DNA of 64,000 nucleotides from Druceiella hillmani (Eukaryota > Arthropoda > Insecta > Lepidoptera > Hepialidae), in contig JAYKKI010000006.1 of the NCBI GenBank assembly GCA_039881145.1, forward strand, positions 12,655,001-12,719,000, in the 5' to 3' direction. Below the pieces are notes generated by a model that was not told the DNA's origin, made no database searches, and saw nothing but the letters and a program-made list of their open reading frames with translations. The position numbers were made by a program, and so were the translations under genes. Of this stretch, positions 35,709 through 49,920 are shown piece after piece (position 1 is the stretch's first letter; the number at the start of each line of letters is the position of its first letter).

Positions 35709-36036
35709 TTGGGTATTTCACTAATTTTTTTTTATTTCATTAATCATAATTTCAAGGTACAAGCTGATGAAGTGTGAAAATTTTTTTTAATAAAAGAATG
35801 ACGGCAATACTGTATTGTGAGGTCATTTTTAATATTGCACATTATATTCTACGAGAGAAAAAGAGACAGGGATATACCCAACTCTATCCGTATCTTCAAA
35901 TTTAGAAGCCTACAACTGGCTTATTTTTCAATCAATTTAATTGAATTATTTTCAAGACTGGTGTTTAATTAACTTATATTTCACAATATTGTATGAAAAA
36001 TATCAAAATTTAGAATGAGTCAACTACCGTATTAAA
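35709..36036 (-). repeat. Interspersed repeat family R2, copy 3
   Basis: Inverse of copy 1: starts GGGTATTT, then AAGGTACAAGCTGATGAAG, GGCAATACTGTATTGTGAGG, CCAACTCTATCCGTATCTTC, CAACTGGCTTATTTTTCAAT and ends CAACTACCGTATTAAATAC. It extends over the full length of copy 1. Confidence 0.8.
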
Positions 36037-36913
36037 TACAAGAAAAAATATTTTCTTAATTCCACATATGTATAGCATAAGTGTCGTTTGAAGGGGAAAA
36101 TATTAAGGGCATCAAACATTTTTAATCATAATTTTGTTATATACACTGAAAAATATGCAAAAAATGTGTCCAACACCCCCCCCCCTTTTCAAAACTACTC
36201 AAATTATGAAAAAAATAGGATTTTTAGGAGCCCATGCAAAACTATAGCAATTATACTAGATCTTATAATTTTTTAAATGTGCACCATCTTTTTAACACTT
36301 GTCAAATATATATTAGGCTAAATTTTTGCATAATATTGTGTTATGTTAATATGTATAAATAGTTAAATATAAATACTATGTATCCTTAAATGTTTATAAG
36401 TACCTAAATATGTATTACTCTTTGACATTTTTTTGTTAAAAAAGCTTAATAATGAATTAGACTAGTTACTAATATGCAAAAAAACAAGTTACCGTCCTCA
36501 TGTCTTTGTTAATAACCACAAACTATAATTTTTTTAATTTCTACAACTCTATAAATATCCGAGTGAAATAAATAACCCAAATATTATTTTAGCATTTATT
36601 TAGACATTAGTGTTTAAAAATTTATATTAGTTGTATTGAAATCAATTTATAACACCTTAAACAAAATAATTCTAAACATATGAACAGTCATTCTTTCCTT
36701 TGTCGACAATGACAATGAGATTAACCTTTTTATTTCAAAAGTACCGTGAGGTGGCAGCAGTAGGTGGTACGAGGTGATAAATCAGAGTAATGTCAAAGGC
36801 TGCTATTTGTTAAAGGTCATAGGTATCAAATTAATGTTCATATTTTGCTATAAAATCAATATTCAATCATCTAAACAAAAAATAGAACATGTGAAATGCT
36901 TAAATAGTATCTG

Positions 36914-36952
36914 TGAAAATACTCAGGTATGTATTTAACTACCTGAGTATTT
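36914..36952. repeat. Short hairpin, 13-bp arms
   Basis: AAATACTCAGGTA and TACCTGAGTATTT are exact inverse copies around a 10-nt loop. Function unknown. The surrounding 36040-37560 is AT-rich and otherwise empty. Confidence 0.8.
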
Positions 36953-37562
36953 ACTTAATCATTACAACATATAAATAACTCTTGTATTAGAGAAATAAAC
37001 GTTAAAGTACTATTACTTCGTTTTATCTATTTTATCCTCTGCCACTACAGAAAATGGATGAAATTTGATATGTATATAACTTAGTTATAAACACATACTT
37101 GACGAAAAAATGGTGAATATACTATAAAGAGTTACCACTCTTTTGGGGTAAGACATGAAATAAAATTTTCTTTATTAGGGACAGAGTTAGAGTGGCCGAT
37201 TTTTTTTAATTTTTAAATGAAATGTAAACAATGCTCTTGCAAAATATCAAGTGGATTTATCAATTAAAAGTCCAGAAAAAATTAAAAAACATTTTGGAGA
37301 TTAAGTAGTTTTCCTTTTTAGGCTGAAACTCTGTACTACAACTTTCCTTTGTTAAATACATGATAGCTTTTACCTCTTACTAGCTCTAAATATACCTTTG
37401 AAGGGCTAATCCTCCTATTTTTAATTAGAAATTATCTTAAATAAATTGCATATTTAAATTTATATAAAAGACTCCTCTAGTTCTTGGCGTTGGGTTATAT
37501 TCTAAATTAAACGCCATATTTCTAAACATACTTTGTGTAAAGTAATTTTCTTTCCAAGTTAA

Positions 37563-37654
37563 TTATGCCTCATATTATACGAGTTAAATATTCCCTTCGT
37601 ATTTCGATTTATTACAACGAAGGGAATATTTAACTCGTATAATATAAGGCATAA
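37563..37654. repeat. 38-bp inverted repeat with 16-nt loop
   Basis: Left arm 37563-37600 (starts TTATGCCTCATATTATACGA) pairs with 37617-37654 with a single mismatch. The stem ends in CCCTTCGT/ACGAAGGG. The size is in the range of a hairpin RNA precursor, but a young fold-back duplication explains it as well. Confidence 0.92.
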
Positions 37655-40310
37655 CCTCAGTTGATATTCTAAGTAGAATTAAAACTAAAGATTTAACTAG
37701 CTTTTTCTGAGGCTTTACAAGTAATCATTTAGAGCTTACAAATGAAAAATTACAGGCCACGATTCTTGCGAACTGAAATTGCTGAAGAATCCATATCGCC
37801 TTAATTACTAAGGTGATATTTTTTACTTAATTTGATATCCCCAGACATTTTAAAGTTAAATGTATACTCTAAAACAACTCAAATTATTATGAAAACTTTG
37901 GGAATGGTCTAGTGAAAATATATATATTTTTATTTGTTATATTCAATTTTTTGTTATGAGTTCTGTTACTAAACTATTTTTTATAGTTACAATTTCAAGA
38001 GTCAATAAAATTTTAAAAAGATGCAAATTTATATCTTTGTTCAAATGAAAAAAAAGACAGTAGAATAAATCTTGAACTTTGATAAAAAAGTCTTCGTTTA
38101 AAACTATTTTTAGGTTTTGTTGTGTTTCTTAGTTTAGGACGATTTTGATTTTCATCAAATACTCAGCCTGACGTTTTATTGTATAGTGAAGCACATTTAA
38201 CTAGCTTTGATTTTCATTTAGACATATTAGTCCAGGTATAACAAATGAAATTAGAGCGTAGAATAATTGAGAACTCAAACAGCTGAAGAAACTATATCGC
38301 CGTAATCATTTTAACTGGTGGATTATAGTGGCATTTTCCCCCAATTAAGTTTTACACATTATCTAAGTTAGTTTTCAAAAATTGCTTGAAGAAGTTCTAC
38401 GCATTTCGTTCTAGTGTCATATTAAATGAAAAATATTCGTTTCATTCACTCCATATATTTGTAAACTGTTAATTATATGTTGATCCCGGTGTTATATCTT
38501 ATCAGTGAGTCACATGTCTACACAGAAATCATGTAATAAAAGATAATCAAGCTTGGCATTAAAAAATAACATCATAATTTCTAAACCATTTCACATTCAA
38601 TTACTCGTCAGGTACAATATTGGCTAATGTGACAATAGCTATATCATGAATAACTTGTTTTATGTAATATGAAAAAGGCAATGAAAATTGATGTAGCAAA
38701 GCCTTTTGATTTTTAAAAAAATCACAGTGGCAATTAAAGACCTAAGTCTCTAAGACTTTGAATCACACTAACATTCAAATATCTTCTTGATAATTACTTC
38801 CCAACCGGTGGAGTGTGCCTTTGTAGGGGGCGTAAAGAGATCATAATGGTGGTCCAATATGTTTGAATATTCTAAATAAAAATCCATTCTTTCTTAGAAT
38901 TTTAACAAGTCTCAACTTGCAGCACTCCACCTGCACTTCTTCTCCGTACATTGCATCTACGCATGTTTTTAGCTATCAGAAAATAATCGCATGCGCTGTA
39001 CTATATGACTGTTTTAATTTATTTATTTCACACGTTCACGAATATTCGAGCATGAAAGATATCTTCCACCTCTCGAAATTGGAAAAGTTTTTCTCTTTGG
39101 CTTTATGAATAACCACGTTGTTATCCTCGACTTACTTACATGAGACAAGTTTTTCAGCATTGATGAAATCAAAACTAAGGAGTGAAATTGTCTTGCCGTC
39201 AATAGCGACTTGACGATAACTCTGGCAAAAACTTAATCTGAAATCGACCAACTGGTGCAGAACATGCAGGAAAATACAATTTCATTATTTAATTATACTT
39301 AATTATTTTTAGGAGTGAACACCAAAGTTATCATTTGTTTTATTACACTTGTAGTTGAGAAAAAAATATGAAAATGTTGTTTTTTTATTAATACAATGTA
39401 AAACATTAAAAGGGGGGCATGTAGGGGCTGTTTTTGATTATATTCTTTTCAAAGACCCTGTCACTGGTTAGACACATGCATAGAACCATTAATTTATTTG
39501 AAACTAGGAGATACACGCACTTCCTTAAAATGAAATTCCATGATTTTCCCAGGATAAGAATCACCATTTTTCAGATAGAATAAAACTTAAAACACATTGC
39601 TTGACATTTTATGTTTTGAAAACACGTAGTAGTGATTTTTACACACAATTTTAAACAAGGTTTTTGCACACTTGGAAACAAAAAATAAACAATTGTTGAA
39701 GTATAGTATACATAGCAGAGTTTGGGAGCTAAAGACTTTCTCAACAATTTATCTTAGTTTACTATTTATTTCAAAGCCTTTAAAACTGTCATGGCTAGAA
39801 TTGAATCTACAAATCCTATTTCAGTGTTTACGACAGATTATTAAAATATACAGCTCCAAGAAGGCCACGATAATTCATTCTATTTTCGGGGATATTTCTA
39901 TATATTTTCAGGTTGAAACTCTGAACTAAAATGTTTTCTACCCTTCTTTCACAGTATAAGCAAAAATTTCTTATGTTAATTTAATGCTTTAATATCTTTA
40001 CATCCTTTTCAAATGACTTACCAAAATACATTAAACTAAAACAAATATATAGTTAGGCATGATGATTACCTACGTCCCAGAATACTTCATTCGTTTCGTT
40101 CATGAATATATGATATCTCATAGATATTTGCCTGATCTCAATACTTCTAAATCTATGTTTACCCTGTGATTTACAAAGACCTTAATTGCAAATTGGAGTG
40201 TTGCTCTTTAATTGTAAAGCTTGTTTTTCGATCAAACATAACATGTTTTTATTACTTTGACATCTGAGATAGAATCATGTTGTTATGTGTGCTCTAGGCT
40301 CATGTGTAAA
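37655..40310. other. AT-rich non-coding stretch
   Basis: Nothing recognised. Open frames at 38863-39108 and 39672-39929 lack motifs and have background composition. Confidence 0.55.
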
Positions 40311-40317
40311 TACATCT

Positions 40318-40768
40318 TTATGTGACTATTATTAATATTTGTAAACCCTTCTTTTTTCAAATGTATGTGACTATTATTAATATTTGTAAACCTTTCTTTT
40401 TTCAAATGTATTTGACTATTATTAATATTTGTAAACCTTTCTTTTTTCAAACGTATTTGACTGTTATTAACATTTGTAAACCTTTCTTTTTTCAAATGTA
40501 TTTGACTATTATTAATATTTGTAAACCTTTCTTTTTTCAAATGTATTTGACTATTATTAATATTTGTAAACCTTTCTTTTTTTAAATGTATGTGACTATT
40601 ATTAATATTTGTAAACCTTTCTTTTTTTAAATGTATGTGACTATTATTAATATTTGTAAACCTTTCTTTTTTCAAATGTATGTGATTATTATTAATATTT
40701 GTAAACCTTTCTTTTTTCAAATGTATGTGACTATTATAAATATTTGTAAACCTTTCTTTTTTCAAATG
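40318..40768. repeat. 45-bp minisatellite, 10 copies
   Basis: The unit has GTGACTATTATTAATATTTG, then TAAACCTTTCTTTTTTCAAA. Ten copies, with TATGTG and TATTTG variants clustered in blocks. As 45 is a multiple of three, open frames run through it on both strands (160 codons on minus, a 15-residue repeat). This is an artefact of unit length. Confidence 0.95.
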
Positions 40769-43700
40769 TGCAATAAATCGTTTAGTGTTGATTTGCCAAA
40801 GAAGAAATGTTTTCCCCTTTTGCTTCTTTAATTAATATTGCTGTAGCTTCTTCTTTTTCGAATTAGAGTATATTCAGGTGTCAAATGAAAATGAAATTTT
40901 CGAGGTTCTATTATCTATGGTATTGCAACAAACTGTTTGGTATTTAGTACTGTTATTACTTTTACCATAGATATACTTAACACTATTCGTATCAACTATG
41001 AGAAGAAAGGCTTACAGTTACATCTTTACTGACACTCGTTTATCAAAAATAAATATGTAGCATCATAGAAATATTTTATGGATTGTATTTGTTTCTTTTA
41101 TGAAATTTATTTGAAGGTTGTTTAGGTAAGTGTTCAAACTAATAGGATATTTTATATTACAATATCATTTCAGAATCTTCATTACAGAAATTGTCTAAGT
41201 AGATAAAGGAGAAATATCTGAAGCTTGCAAGGAACATAAATCTGGAGAAATTATTATAATAATAAATTACAAAAATTGTTATAATAATAAAAAAGTAATA
41301 ACCAATACAGACAGCTCGATAAAAGAAAGTTAACTAAACCCTATCATATCAGGCGGCAGACTTATCTTTTCAGGTGAATAGATTATAAATCTAGACAAAA
41401 AGTCATTTCATAAAAAATGGAGAATCCAAAAAAGAAGATCACACACTTGTTTGTTGGAGAGCAATCAAAAGGACCTAATACCTTAAACACTTCGTCTTTG
41501 AAAGGATCTGTCCTTAGTCTATTCCAAACTATAGTGCATCAGAAGATAATATAAAAAAAAGGGGTTATCATAAAAAAAGGGGTGACATCTTGAAGAGGTT
41601 AAGAGAAAGCTTGTCAAAACTGAAAGATTTAGCAGATAAGGTGCTGTCCATTGTCCGTACAATGGGCTGTTAAAAGACACAAGTCAAATAATCCAAATGA
41701 CGTTATCGAATCATGTGCCTGAGCCATAAATAGGGATAAATATGCATTACTTGGTCAATAATTATTCAATGAGGCCAAATATCGCTGACCTTCTCTGAAT
41801 GAATTTTAATTAAGTAACACGGAAACGTGATTAATTTTTAAACGCTGAGGCATTGTGGAAATTTTTTATTTTTTTTTTAAATTCAGATATCATATCGTTG
41901 CTGCCATTAAGATAAAATTAAACATGTTATGTATAACAAAATTAAAGTAGTAAAAATGATATTTGCTTAAATAATTTGTTTATCTCTATTCTGATAGAAT
42001 TTGTTAATTCATCTAAGTTCATTTTGAAAAGATGAAGACAACCTGACCGGGAAACAATATGAAAACAGAGACAGGCTTAAATTAAAGATTTCTCAAACAT
42101 ATGTAATGAGAAAATAAAAAGGTGAATCTAAGTAACAAATACACCCACTTCGAAGTTGCATACAAATATATATTTCTACATCATTAAAGGACATTTGAAC
42201 ATTTTGATTTAAGCCATGATTGTTTATTGATCTCGTATTGGTAGAAGTAAATATATAAAATATTTTTTTGAGCAGACTTGTAATAGGATTACTATTATAT
42301 TATAAATTTTCTCAAAACTCGTTCAACCATTAATATTGAAAACAGTTTTATTTTCTACAAAATGAAATGTCTATACAGTTATTAAGCCTCAAGAGAATAC
42401 CTTACAAAACTATAAAGGTTTAAATATTGTTTCTCTGAACAGAGAAACAACATAAGGGAAAATGCCAAGTGTTTAACCATGACCTAATCTTTCATGTATT
42501 CCACGCATGACAATGTTTTAAATTCATACATTTTAACATGTTGCTGTAACTCTTTTAAATGCATTCATTTCAAATAACATCAACAATAAAACAATATGTC
42601 GTAGAAATTAAAATTACATGGAAATTCAATTGGCATTAACTGACCTTCATTACGTCAGTAAACAAAGTTCACTTAACAACTCATTAAAATATTGTTAAGC
42701 AAATGTGCCACGATTATAATAACAATGAACAGCAAATCACGCTTTTTAATATTGTTTAGGGACCATTTTCACCTTCATTTTCATCCATAGAGTTTTAGTC
42801 TACAACATTTACAAAACACAAATTATACATGGGCTAAAACGACTAATTACATTTGTAAAACTGAAGAAAAAATGTAAAAATAGAATTGTTAGGCTGTTGT
42901 GCTACATGCTGTAGAGGTACACGTGTAATGTAAATTTCATGTACCTTGGCAGCAATTAAGAGATCTTTTCCCTATCTCCCTCTCGGTTTCCTCTATGAGG
43001 CATGGTGATGAGCGGATAGTATGTGTGATGTGATCAGAGATATTATGAGTATTATATCTACATATTTATATCTAAATAGGTAGGAGTTTCTATGTGTTAA
43101 AACTCTCAGATATTACTAATGCTAATATGCAGATATTAATAATGAATATATTAAATACTGGAAGTAACAAATTTTTATTAGATTTGAAATTATTGTTACA
43201 GTAAAGACACTACACTATAGTTGGAGACATTACACGAGACTGAAAAAATTGTATTATAATCATATTTATATGTGAAGCAAATAGATGAAACTTGTGGATG
43301 TTACTTGGAACCCTTTATTATTCTTTTTAATTACCCATTTTTCCAACAGGTCCTCTTCTTTGGCAGTCAGAGCTAAGTCAGTGTTCTAATTTGTCAGTAA
43401 ATGTTGATTTTGAAATATTGAAAACTTTTGAAGTCAGTCTAATAAAAATTAATTTAGAATTAATAGATCTAAAAGCTTTATTTAATGATTCTTTTTAATA
43501 AATTTAATCTTATTCTTTATTCCATAGATACATAGGGATTCATCTTTGTTCAACAGATAACATAGAGGTATATCAACCAGATTATTTACCAATCCATCCA
43601 ACTGGTTTTTTCTACATTGTCACAAAAGTAGAACCTAACAGAGCGATTTAATATATAACATATATTAAGAAACATATTTTTTACTTCTCTCGCACTCTGA

Positions 43701-46700
43701 GAATTAATACAAAATGGGCTAATAGTCAAATTGTGATTCTGCTTCTAAAAACTGAATGACTATTTATATTTTTTTTGGCAAAATTAAAAGGGAGAACTGT
43801 ATTAATAATCGGAAAATAATCACAAGAAACGTAACTATTGTACACAAACACTATAAAAAAGTGAAAGGGACATGTCAAAATTAAATTGGATAGAATATCT
43901 CAAGGTATAATAAACTTTGTACATCTAAACGTGTACAATATGAAAAAATCCCAAAGCAGCAATTCAGATTGAATTAAGTGATAGTATTTTCTGAATAATT
44001 GATGAATTTTTGTAATAAAGCTATTAATTACCATGATTATTACATTAAGAGTAATAAAATTAATTGCTTAATTACAAAGCAATGCAAATAAATATGTAAC
44101 TATGAATCTGTAATCTAATTCTCCAGTTGACTCGGTTAACTAAAACCACCCAATTCGACTGCCTAACTTAATCCAACCACTGATTTTCGCATCAAATTTT
44201 ATTTACACGGATGTGTTTCCAAGCTATATTATGTCAGAAAATGTAGCGAGACTTATAATTAATCTACTGCTATAGAGATGTTATGTTGTTCGTCTTTTGT
44301 TTAGTGGTAATTTGTCATTTATCATGGAATAATATAATACTGCATGTTTTTAATAGTTTAATTGTCAAAATCTAGTTTTGGATATATAAAGTGCATTTTG
44401 AAAATATAAATTGTTAACACTAAGTACAAATTTATTATTAAAATAAATTTTAAAACAAAAATTACTGACTATTTCTTATTATTTATACAAGAATTTAGTA
44501 AAAGATTGTGGTCTAAAATAGGAACTATACGAATTTAGTATAGTTCGAAAAATCATTAGACAACGTGGTGATTATACGAGTAATTTGTGGATACATTTTA
44601 ACTGAAAAAAATAAATATTTGATATTATTTTATTGAATGTTTTGAAATATAAAGAGCTATATACAACCTACTTTTAATTAATTAATGATTTGAGAAATGT
44701 TTTTCTTTCACAAAAATGTATTATTTAAACAATATCTTATGTAGGAAAGAAGAGTCCTGTGGTTATTATGTGGATTTTAATAAATGGTATGTTTAATAGA
44801 TTTATTTATTTGAAAGGAAATTTTTTTTAATGAAATTAAAGTTGTCTCCTTTATTAAAAAATATTTGAAAATGACGTTAGAATTTTTAAGCTACTAACAA
44901 TTTAAAATATTTTTGCAATTTTCCCAATTCTAACTCAGATGTCGTTTTAGGGGAAAGTTATAAATTATCAAATTATTTCTTAATTAAATAGTATTTTTTT
45001 ATTATTTTTAGATTTGACAGATAATAACATTTATTTTACGTTTCTTAGGTAACATATTTTTACGTCAAGAAAAAATAAACATAATTAAAGTGAAGACATC
45101 ATACAAAATAAAATACACTACGGAAATGACAAATTATATCAGCTTACAGATTTTCAACCATAATTAGAAATAGAAACAAAATTAGGTCCTCGCTTTAGTG
45201 ATGTACTACTTATTTTGTAATGTCTCCATCAGTATCACCATTCATAGAAACTTTTAGATGAATAATGACAATTGAAGGAGAAATTGGCCACAATGGTATA
45301 ATTACGTTATTAAATGCATCGCTTGCTAAACATCCAGTCGAACAAAAACCAGTTAAATGCAAAGGTGAGAATGAAAAATTTAAATATCCGACTCCTTTCA
45401 GTTTTGGCACGAGGGAAACAAAGAAAAGTAAATGGTAGTACACATTTATCAATAAAAATTAATTTCAAAATGTTACCTTTTAACTATCTGTAATGCTATT
45501 TTGTGAATAATTATTATAAATTCTTTTAGGTTTTATTTTACTATTGTTGATTTTTTAAGGAAATTATCACAAATAAAAAAAAATAAAAATTTCCTTATAT
45601 TTATATGGGAATTTAAAAAATATTGTCAGTTGAAGGTAGAAAGCGCATGGGAGGAAAAAAATGTTATTCAGGAAATTAAAATAATATTTGGACAAATAGA
45701 CAGTTGATAAAATATTTTTTAAGACATAGTGATTAGAAGGAAAATGTCTGGAAGATTTTGTTAGACATGGTTTAATCAAGATGTAATAACTAATAGTAAC
45801 GGAAGAACATAAAGTTAAAAATAGAGAATACGTAGAGGTGAGTGTGTCACAATCAGGTGATTGATGTCATCATGACTGATTAGCATACACCATGGAAAGG
45901 TTACCTATTATTATAAGGATGTATTATAAGTAGATAAATATAATCAAAATATTGAGTTTTAATAATTAATGATGTTTGTAAAAGTTTTAAACATAATACT
46001 CCTTATACATAATTAAAATGATAAATATTACTTGTTTTCAAATTTAAACACCATATTTTTATTTACATAACAAAATGCAGTTATCAAATAGTATTTGACT
46101 AGGAAATAAATTGTTCTGCTCCATTAAATGTATTCAGAAATATTCTCACAAAAATCCAAAAGTCCTTAACTAGATTTTCTGTGTATATATGATTTAATAA
46201 TTCCAAATTAAACAGCCTTTTCATACACATGTATGCTCGCAAACTTTTACTTTGGCTTTATTTATATTCATCAGATTAATTAATTTGTTATGTGCTAATT
46301 GTAATCTTACATCTTTTTCAATCATTCTCATCATCTAAGTACTTCTTTTTCTTTAAAAGTACACCAAAAACTTATCAGCAATTAATATGTGGAACAGTGA
46401 AATATATGTAATGGGATAGATATGTGAACCGTTGATTAATTAATTTATTAATACCATTAGCTAAAATCAATTAATTTCTAATTTCAGCAAGGTTTATAAG
46501 ACATATATATTTTATTCACAAATAAGGAACAATAAGACAAAATTTATCCTATTAAATAGAAAGGCTATAATGAAAAAATAAACATTAGCCATATTTTAAG
46601 AAGAGAAGGAAATTACTATGCAAGGACGAGCTTTATGGAATGGAAGAAATTAACATACCCATTAAATGAACGATTCAGTTTATGACATTTTTAAACTTAC

Positions 46701-47200
46701 AAATCTTTCTATAGAACAGTTATGGTAGTGCCTAAATTTGCTATAACCAGAAAATTTTAACAGGAAAATTCTATTTTTTATTTGTAAATTTAATAGTATT
46801 TTCTTCATGGTATCTTCACCGTATAAAGTAAAGTGGGCTGATAATGAATGGTTATTACAAAATTTGATTTGGTGAGAACATGGAAGTTTTATTACATATA
46901 AATGTTAAGATATATATAAATTCTTATCAATGTTAAACTCTTATTAAATAAACTAATAAATTAATTGTAATATACTTTATATTTGATAATAAAATCAAAA
47001 TATTACAATGCAGGCATGAAAGAAACCTAAAATAATATTACAATAGAATTCAATCACTTCACTTCTAAATAAGAGAAATATAATAACTGTATTGTTAAAT
47101 AAAATCATAATAAGTATACTAAATACCACAATGACCAAAATTCAATTAAGTAGACAAATAAAACCTTTTAGCACATGCCAGTGAAATATTCTTATTTAAT
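40769..47200. other. Long AT-rich stretch without supported genes
   Basis: About 6.4 kb in which I see no gene, array or recognised transposon. Open frames at 45210-45452 and 45567-45779 show no family signature. A small hairpin, TGTTTCTCTGAACAGAGAAACA, sits near 42430. The patch 41300-41700 is somewhat richer in codon-like text but unmatched. Confidence 0.55.
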
Positions 47201-47204
47201 TACT

Positions 47205-47930
47205 GGCGGTATCCCTTCCGTAACAATTATTATGACAAAGCCGCAACGCGGAGAGCCTTGAGCGCGAACATTTCAACTTAAATGCATGGAAGCGAGGACG
47301 TTAGCAAATATTGTTTACAAAATCCAGTAACATGTTAACAATAAAAGGTAAACGTGACAACCCTACCAGCCCAATACGCCCTCCGACATCGAGACTTACA
47401 TAAAACATAAATAAATATATTACTTACGTAATATCCTTTAAATAAATATCCAATCACAATTAAAATCACAGATGAATAATCTAGGATGGTTTTTTTATCA
47501 TATAAAAACTCCGTGCGAACGTAAAAAAATTAAAACAAAAACGCTTAGTTAGGAAATAAAATTTTCAGTATTACGATTTTTTTCCGATTATCGAACGTTT
47601 CATATGTACGCACTAAATTTTGAATTCTTAATGTTTTCATTTACGATATTATTCTGTCCCGCCAGATCGAAACACCATTTTGAATATGAAAAAAATGTGA
47701 AGGATGTATATGCGATCGCCCCTCCACACCACTTGTCACTAGCAGTGCGTCACTGCAGTCATTTGACGTTTACCTCCTGGCAAGAGATTTTCTTTTTTTT
47801 ATTTAGTGCAACGAATTCTTACGTTGACAAGGCAATGGGCAGTAACGTTTATAGATTTATGCAACTCAATTGCCATACCTTACCTACGTATGCTTATGTG
47901 TACGAACGATTAGTTACTTGATGCATCAAA
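47205..47930. other. Less AT-rich, CpG-containing patch, nature unknown
   Basis: Two stretches, 47210-47400 and 47690-47900, carry CpGs and more even base use than their surroundings (GCCGCAACGCGGAGAGCC, CGCCCTCCGACATCGAG, GATCGCCCCTCCACACC). A 105-codon plus frame at 47604-47921 has no motif I recognise. Options are an untranslated first exon or promoter region, or an eroded element. Confidence 0.3.
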
Positions 47931-49335
47931 TATAAAATAGAAACAATCTAGTGGAGATTATTTATATAACATAAATCTTTAGAATGAATTACTTGTTATA
48001 AAGATGGAATGGATTATATTAAATTATATTTAAATTAAAATATTATTTCTTTAAAATGATTAATAACTTAAGTAATTTCATTTATGAACCAAAGCTTTAG
48101 TTAATTATTATTTTAAGGCTTAATAATTATATTAATGCAATTAAATTATGACCAGGTACTCAAATAATTTATATTCCAATAAAATATAAAGCAATTCAAT
48201 AATCTAGCCAGTCCGATTAGACGGTCAATCGAAATATTTCATTGTTCTTTCAGTACATGTCCTTAGTAATTACTCGTACTTGTAAGTGTCAGCTGTTAGT
48301 ACAAACTAGCTGCTGCAACCATTGTTCTTCAAAAAATAACACACTAGATATTTTTTAATTCGAATTCACCCTGGATTTTTTAAATATTCATAGGAAATAG
48401 TTGCAATGTTTTGATTTTGAGAATTATGATATTTATTATATTATTTTCGCTAAATGCAGTCGCCCACCGACAATGTAATTTAGTGGTTTCAGATTGGAAT
48501 ATGTGGTCATATCATCAGAATGATTGGATAAAATAGTCAATTGTTTATTAAGGCGATTTACGTATTTAAGTGTTTAGTACGTATTTTTGAAAACAAAGAA
48601 TTCAAAGGAATATTAACTCTCTTTCTTTGACCTACAGGTGTCTAATACCAGGCTAGCTCAGCACAGTTAAAAAAGAGCCAATCAAGTGGCTACGCTACTT
48701 CCAACTTATCCTTAGTTGAGTGGTAAAGGTAAGGTTTGACTATTTAATTTATATATTGCAAATAATTACCTTTATTACTACAAAAGGTCTCAGTTTCCAA
48801 AGATTATTAAATATAGATTTCATAATAAATTTGAGCATTAATATATATAACTAAATTACTGTTTAATTTGAATTCCTGCTAGACGACATAATCTAAATAC
48901 CTTTTTTTATGTGTGAATAAGCAGGTACTGCCTTTTTTATTAACTGTACTTTTCTGATCTAGGCACTTTTATTGTTTAACCCATAAAGTTAAGTGTAAGA
49001 TACATGAACTGAAACAAATTTTATAGAAAATATTAATATAAATCACCTTCAAGCAAGGCCACAGCTGGGACTATTATTTACCTATTAAAAGAAACGCTGA
49101 TCTTGGCAAGAGAACTGTAATCTCACATTCGTTGCCAAATTATGTCACTTTTCACATATTTGTTTAATTTTTTTTGCGTTGATAATATTTGACACATTTC
49201 GTTTTCAGTTAACGCCATAATATTATATTATATAATCACGTTATGAACGTTTCAGCAGTAATACAACATAACTTTCATATAGGTACGTAAACAGAACGGA
49301 CACGTAACGTGTTTTCTCGGACTCTCGATCTCTTA
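47931..49335. other. AT-rich non-coding stretch
   Basis: No gene or recognised repeat. A few CpG-bearing sites near 49290-49330. Confidence 0.5.
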
Positions 49336-49339
49336 GGGC

Positions 49340-49920
49340 TGATTTACACTTTGCTTAGTTTAGTAGCGAGTCGAGTTCGGCAAGTAGGAAGTGAGTGTGT
49401 TCAAATATACAATTTAGTTTAGCGTCAAGTGCCACTTTTTCATCATTTTCACTTTTTCCTATTTATCCCTTAAGGATATTTAAGATTATTTAGTTTAACA
49501 ACAAGTTAACTTACCACTCTGGTGAGTTAAGTTCTTATCGTTGTTTGGAAAGCATTTTGCCAGTTAAGTAGTAACATGATGATTAAGTAGATAAAACAGA
49601 ATCCCGTTCTGGTTTTGGCCTAGTTAAGTGCAATTCACTCCACCCGCACGTCTACCTTATTCCGACAACTTAACTCACCGCGCACGTGGACGAGTGAGTT
49701 TAGCACAGTGTACAAGTTTCTTTATTATTATTATTATTGTACATCTCTTTTTCTCTTATATGTATACATATTATTTCTCTATTAATTTCATCTTAGATTT
49801 TTGGTCACAAACTTTATTATTCTTCTCGTAAGTCAAGATGAAAAAGTGACACGAAAATGACACAACTAAATTAAATGTATGTTTGGACACAACTTGCTAC
49901 TTGCCGGACTTAACTTATGC
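49340..49920. mobile_element. MITE-like element with about 85-bp terminal inverted repeats
   Basis: The left arm at about 49366-49444 (GTTCGGCAAGTAGG ... GTGCCACTTTTTCATC) matches in inverse the right arm at 49837-49920 (GATGAAAAAGTGACAC ... GCTACTTGCCGGACTTAA). Outer limits are approximate. It contains an inner hairpin, AAGTTAACTTACCACTC/TGGTGAGTTAAGTT, near 49505-49535 and a (TTA)n run near 49725. No transposase is encoded. It directly abuts the pogo-type transposase fragment beginning near 49919, as if inserted into it. Confidence 0.65.

Noticed and set aside
40283..40765. 160-codon open frame on minus (15-residue repeat) and matching plus frames
   Set aside because: 45-bp tandem array read in phase. 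Open frames on both strands show this is a length artefact.
47604..47921. 105-codon plus-strand frame in a CpG-bearing patch
   Set aside because: No recognisable motif and no start or splice context. Kept only as a region of uncertain nature.
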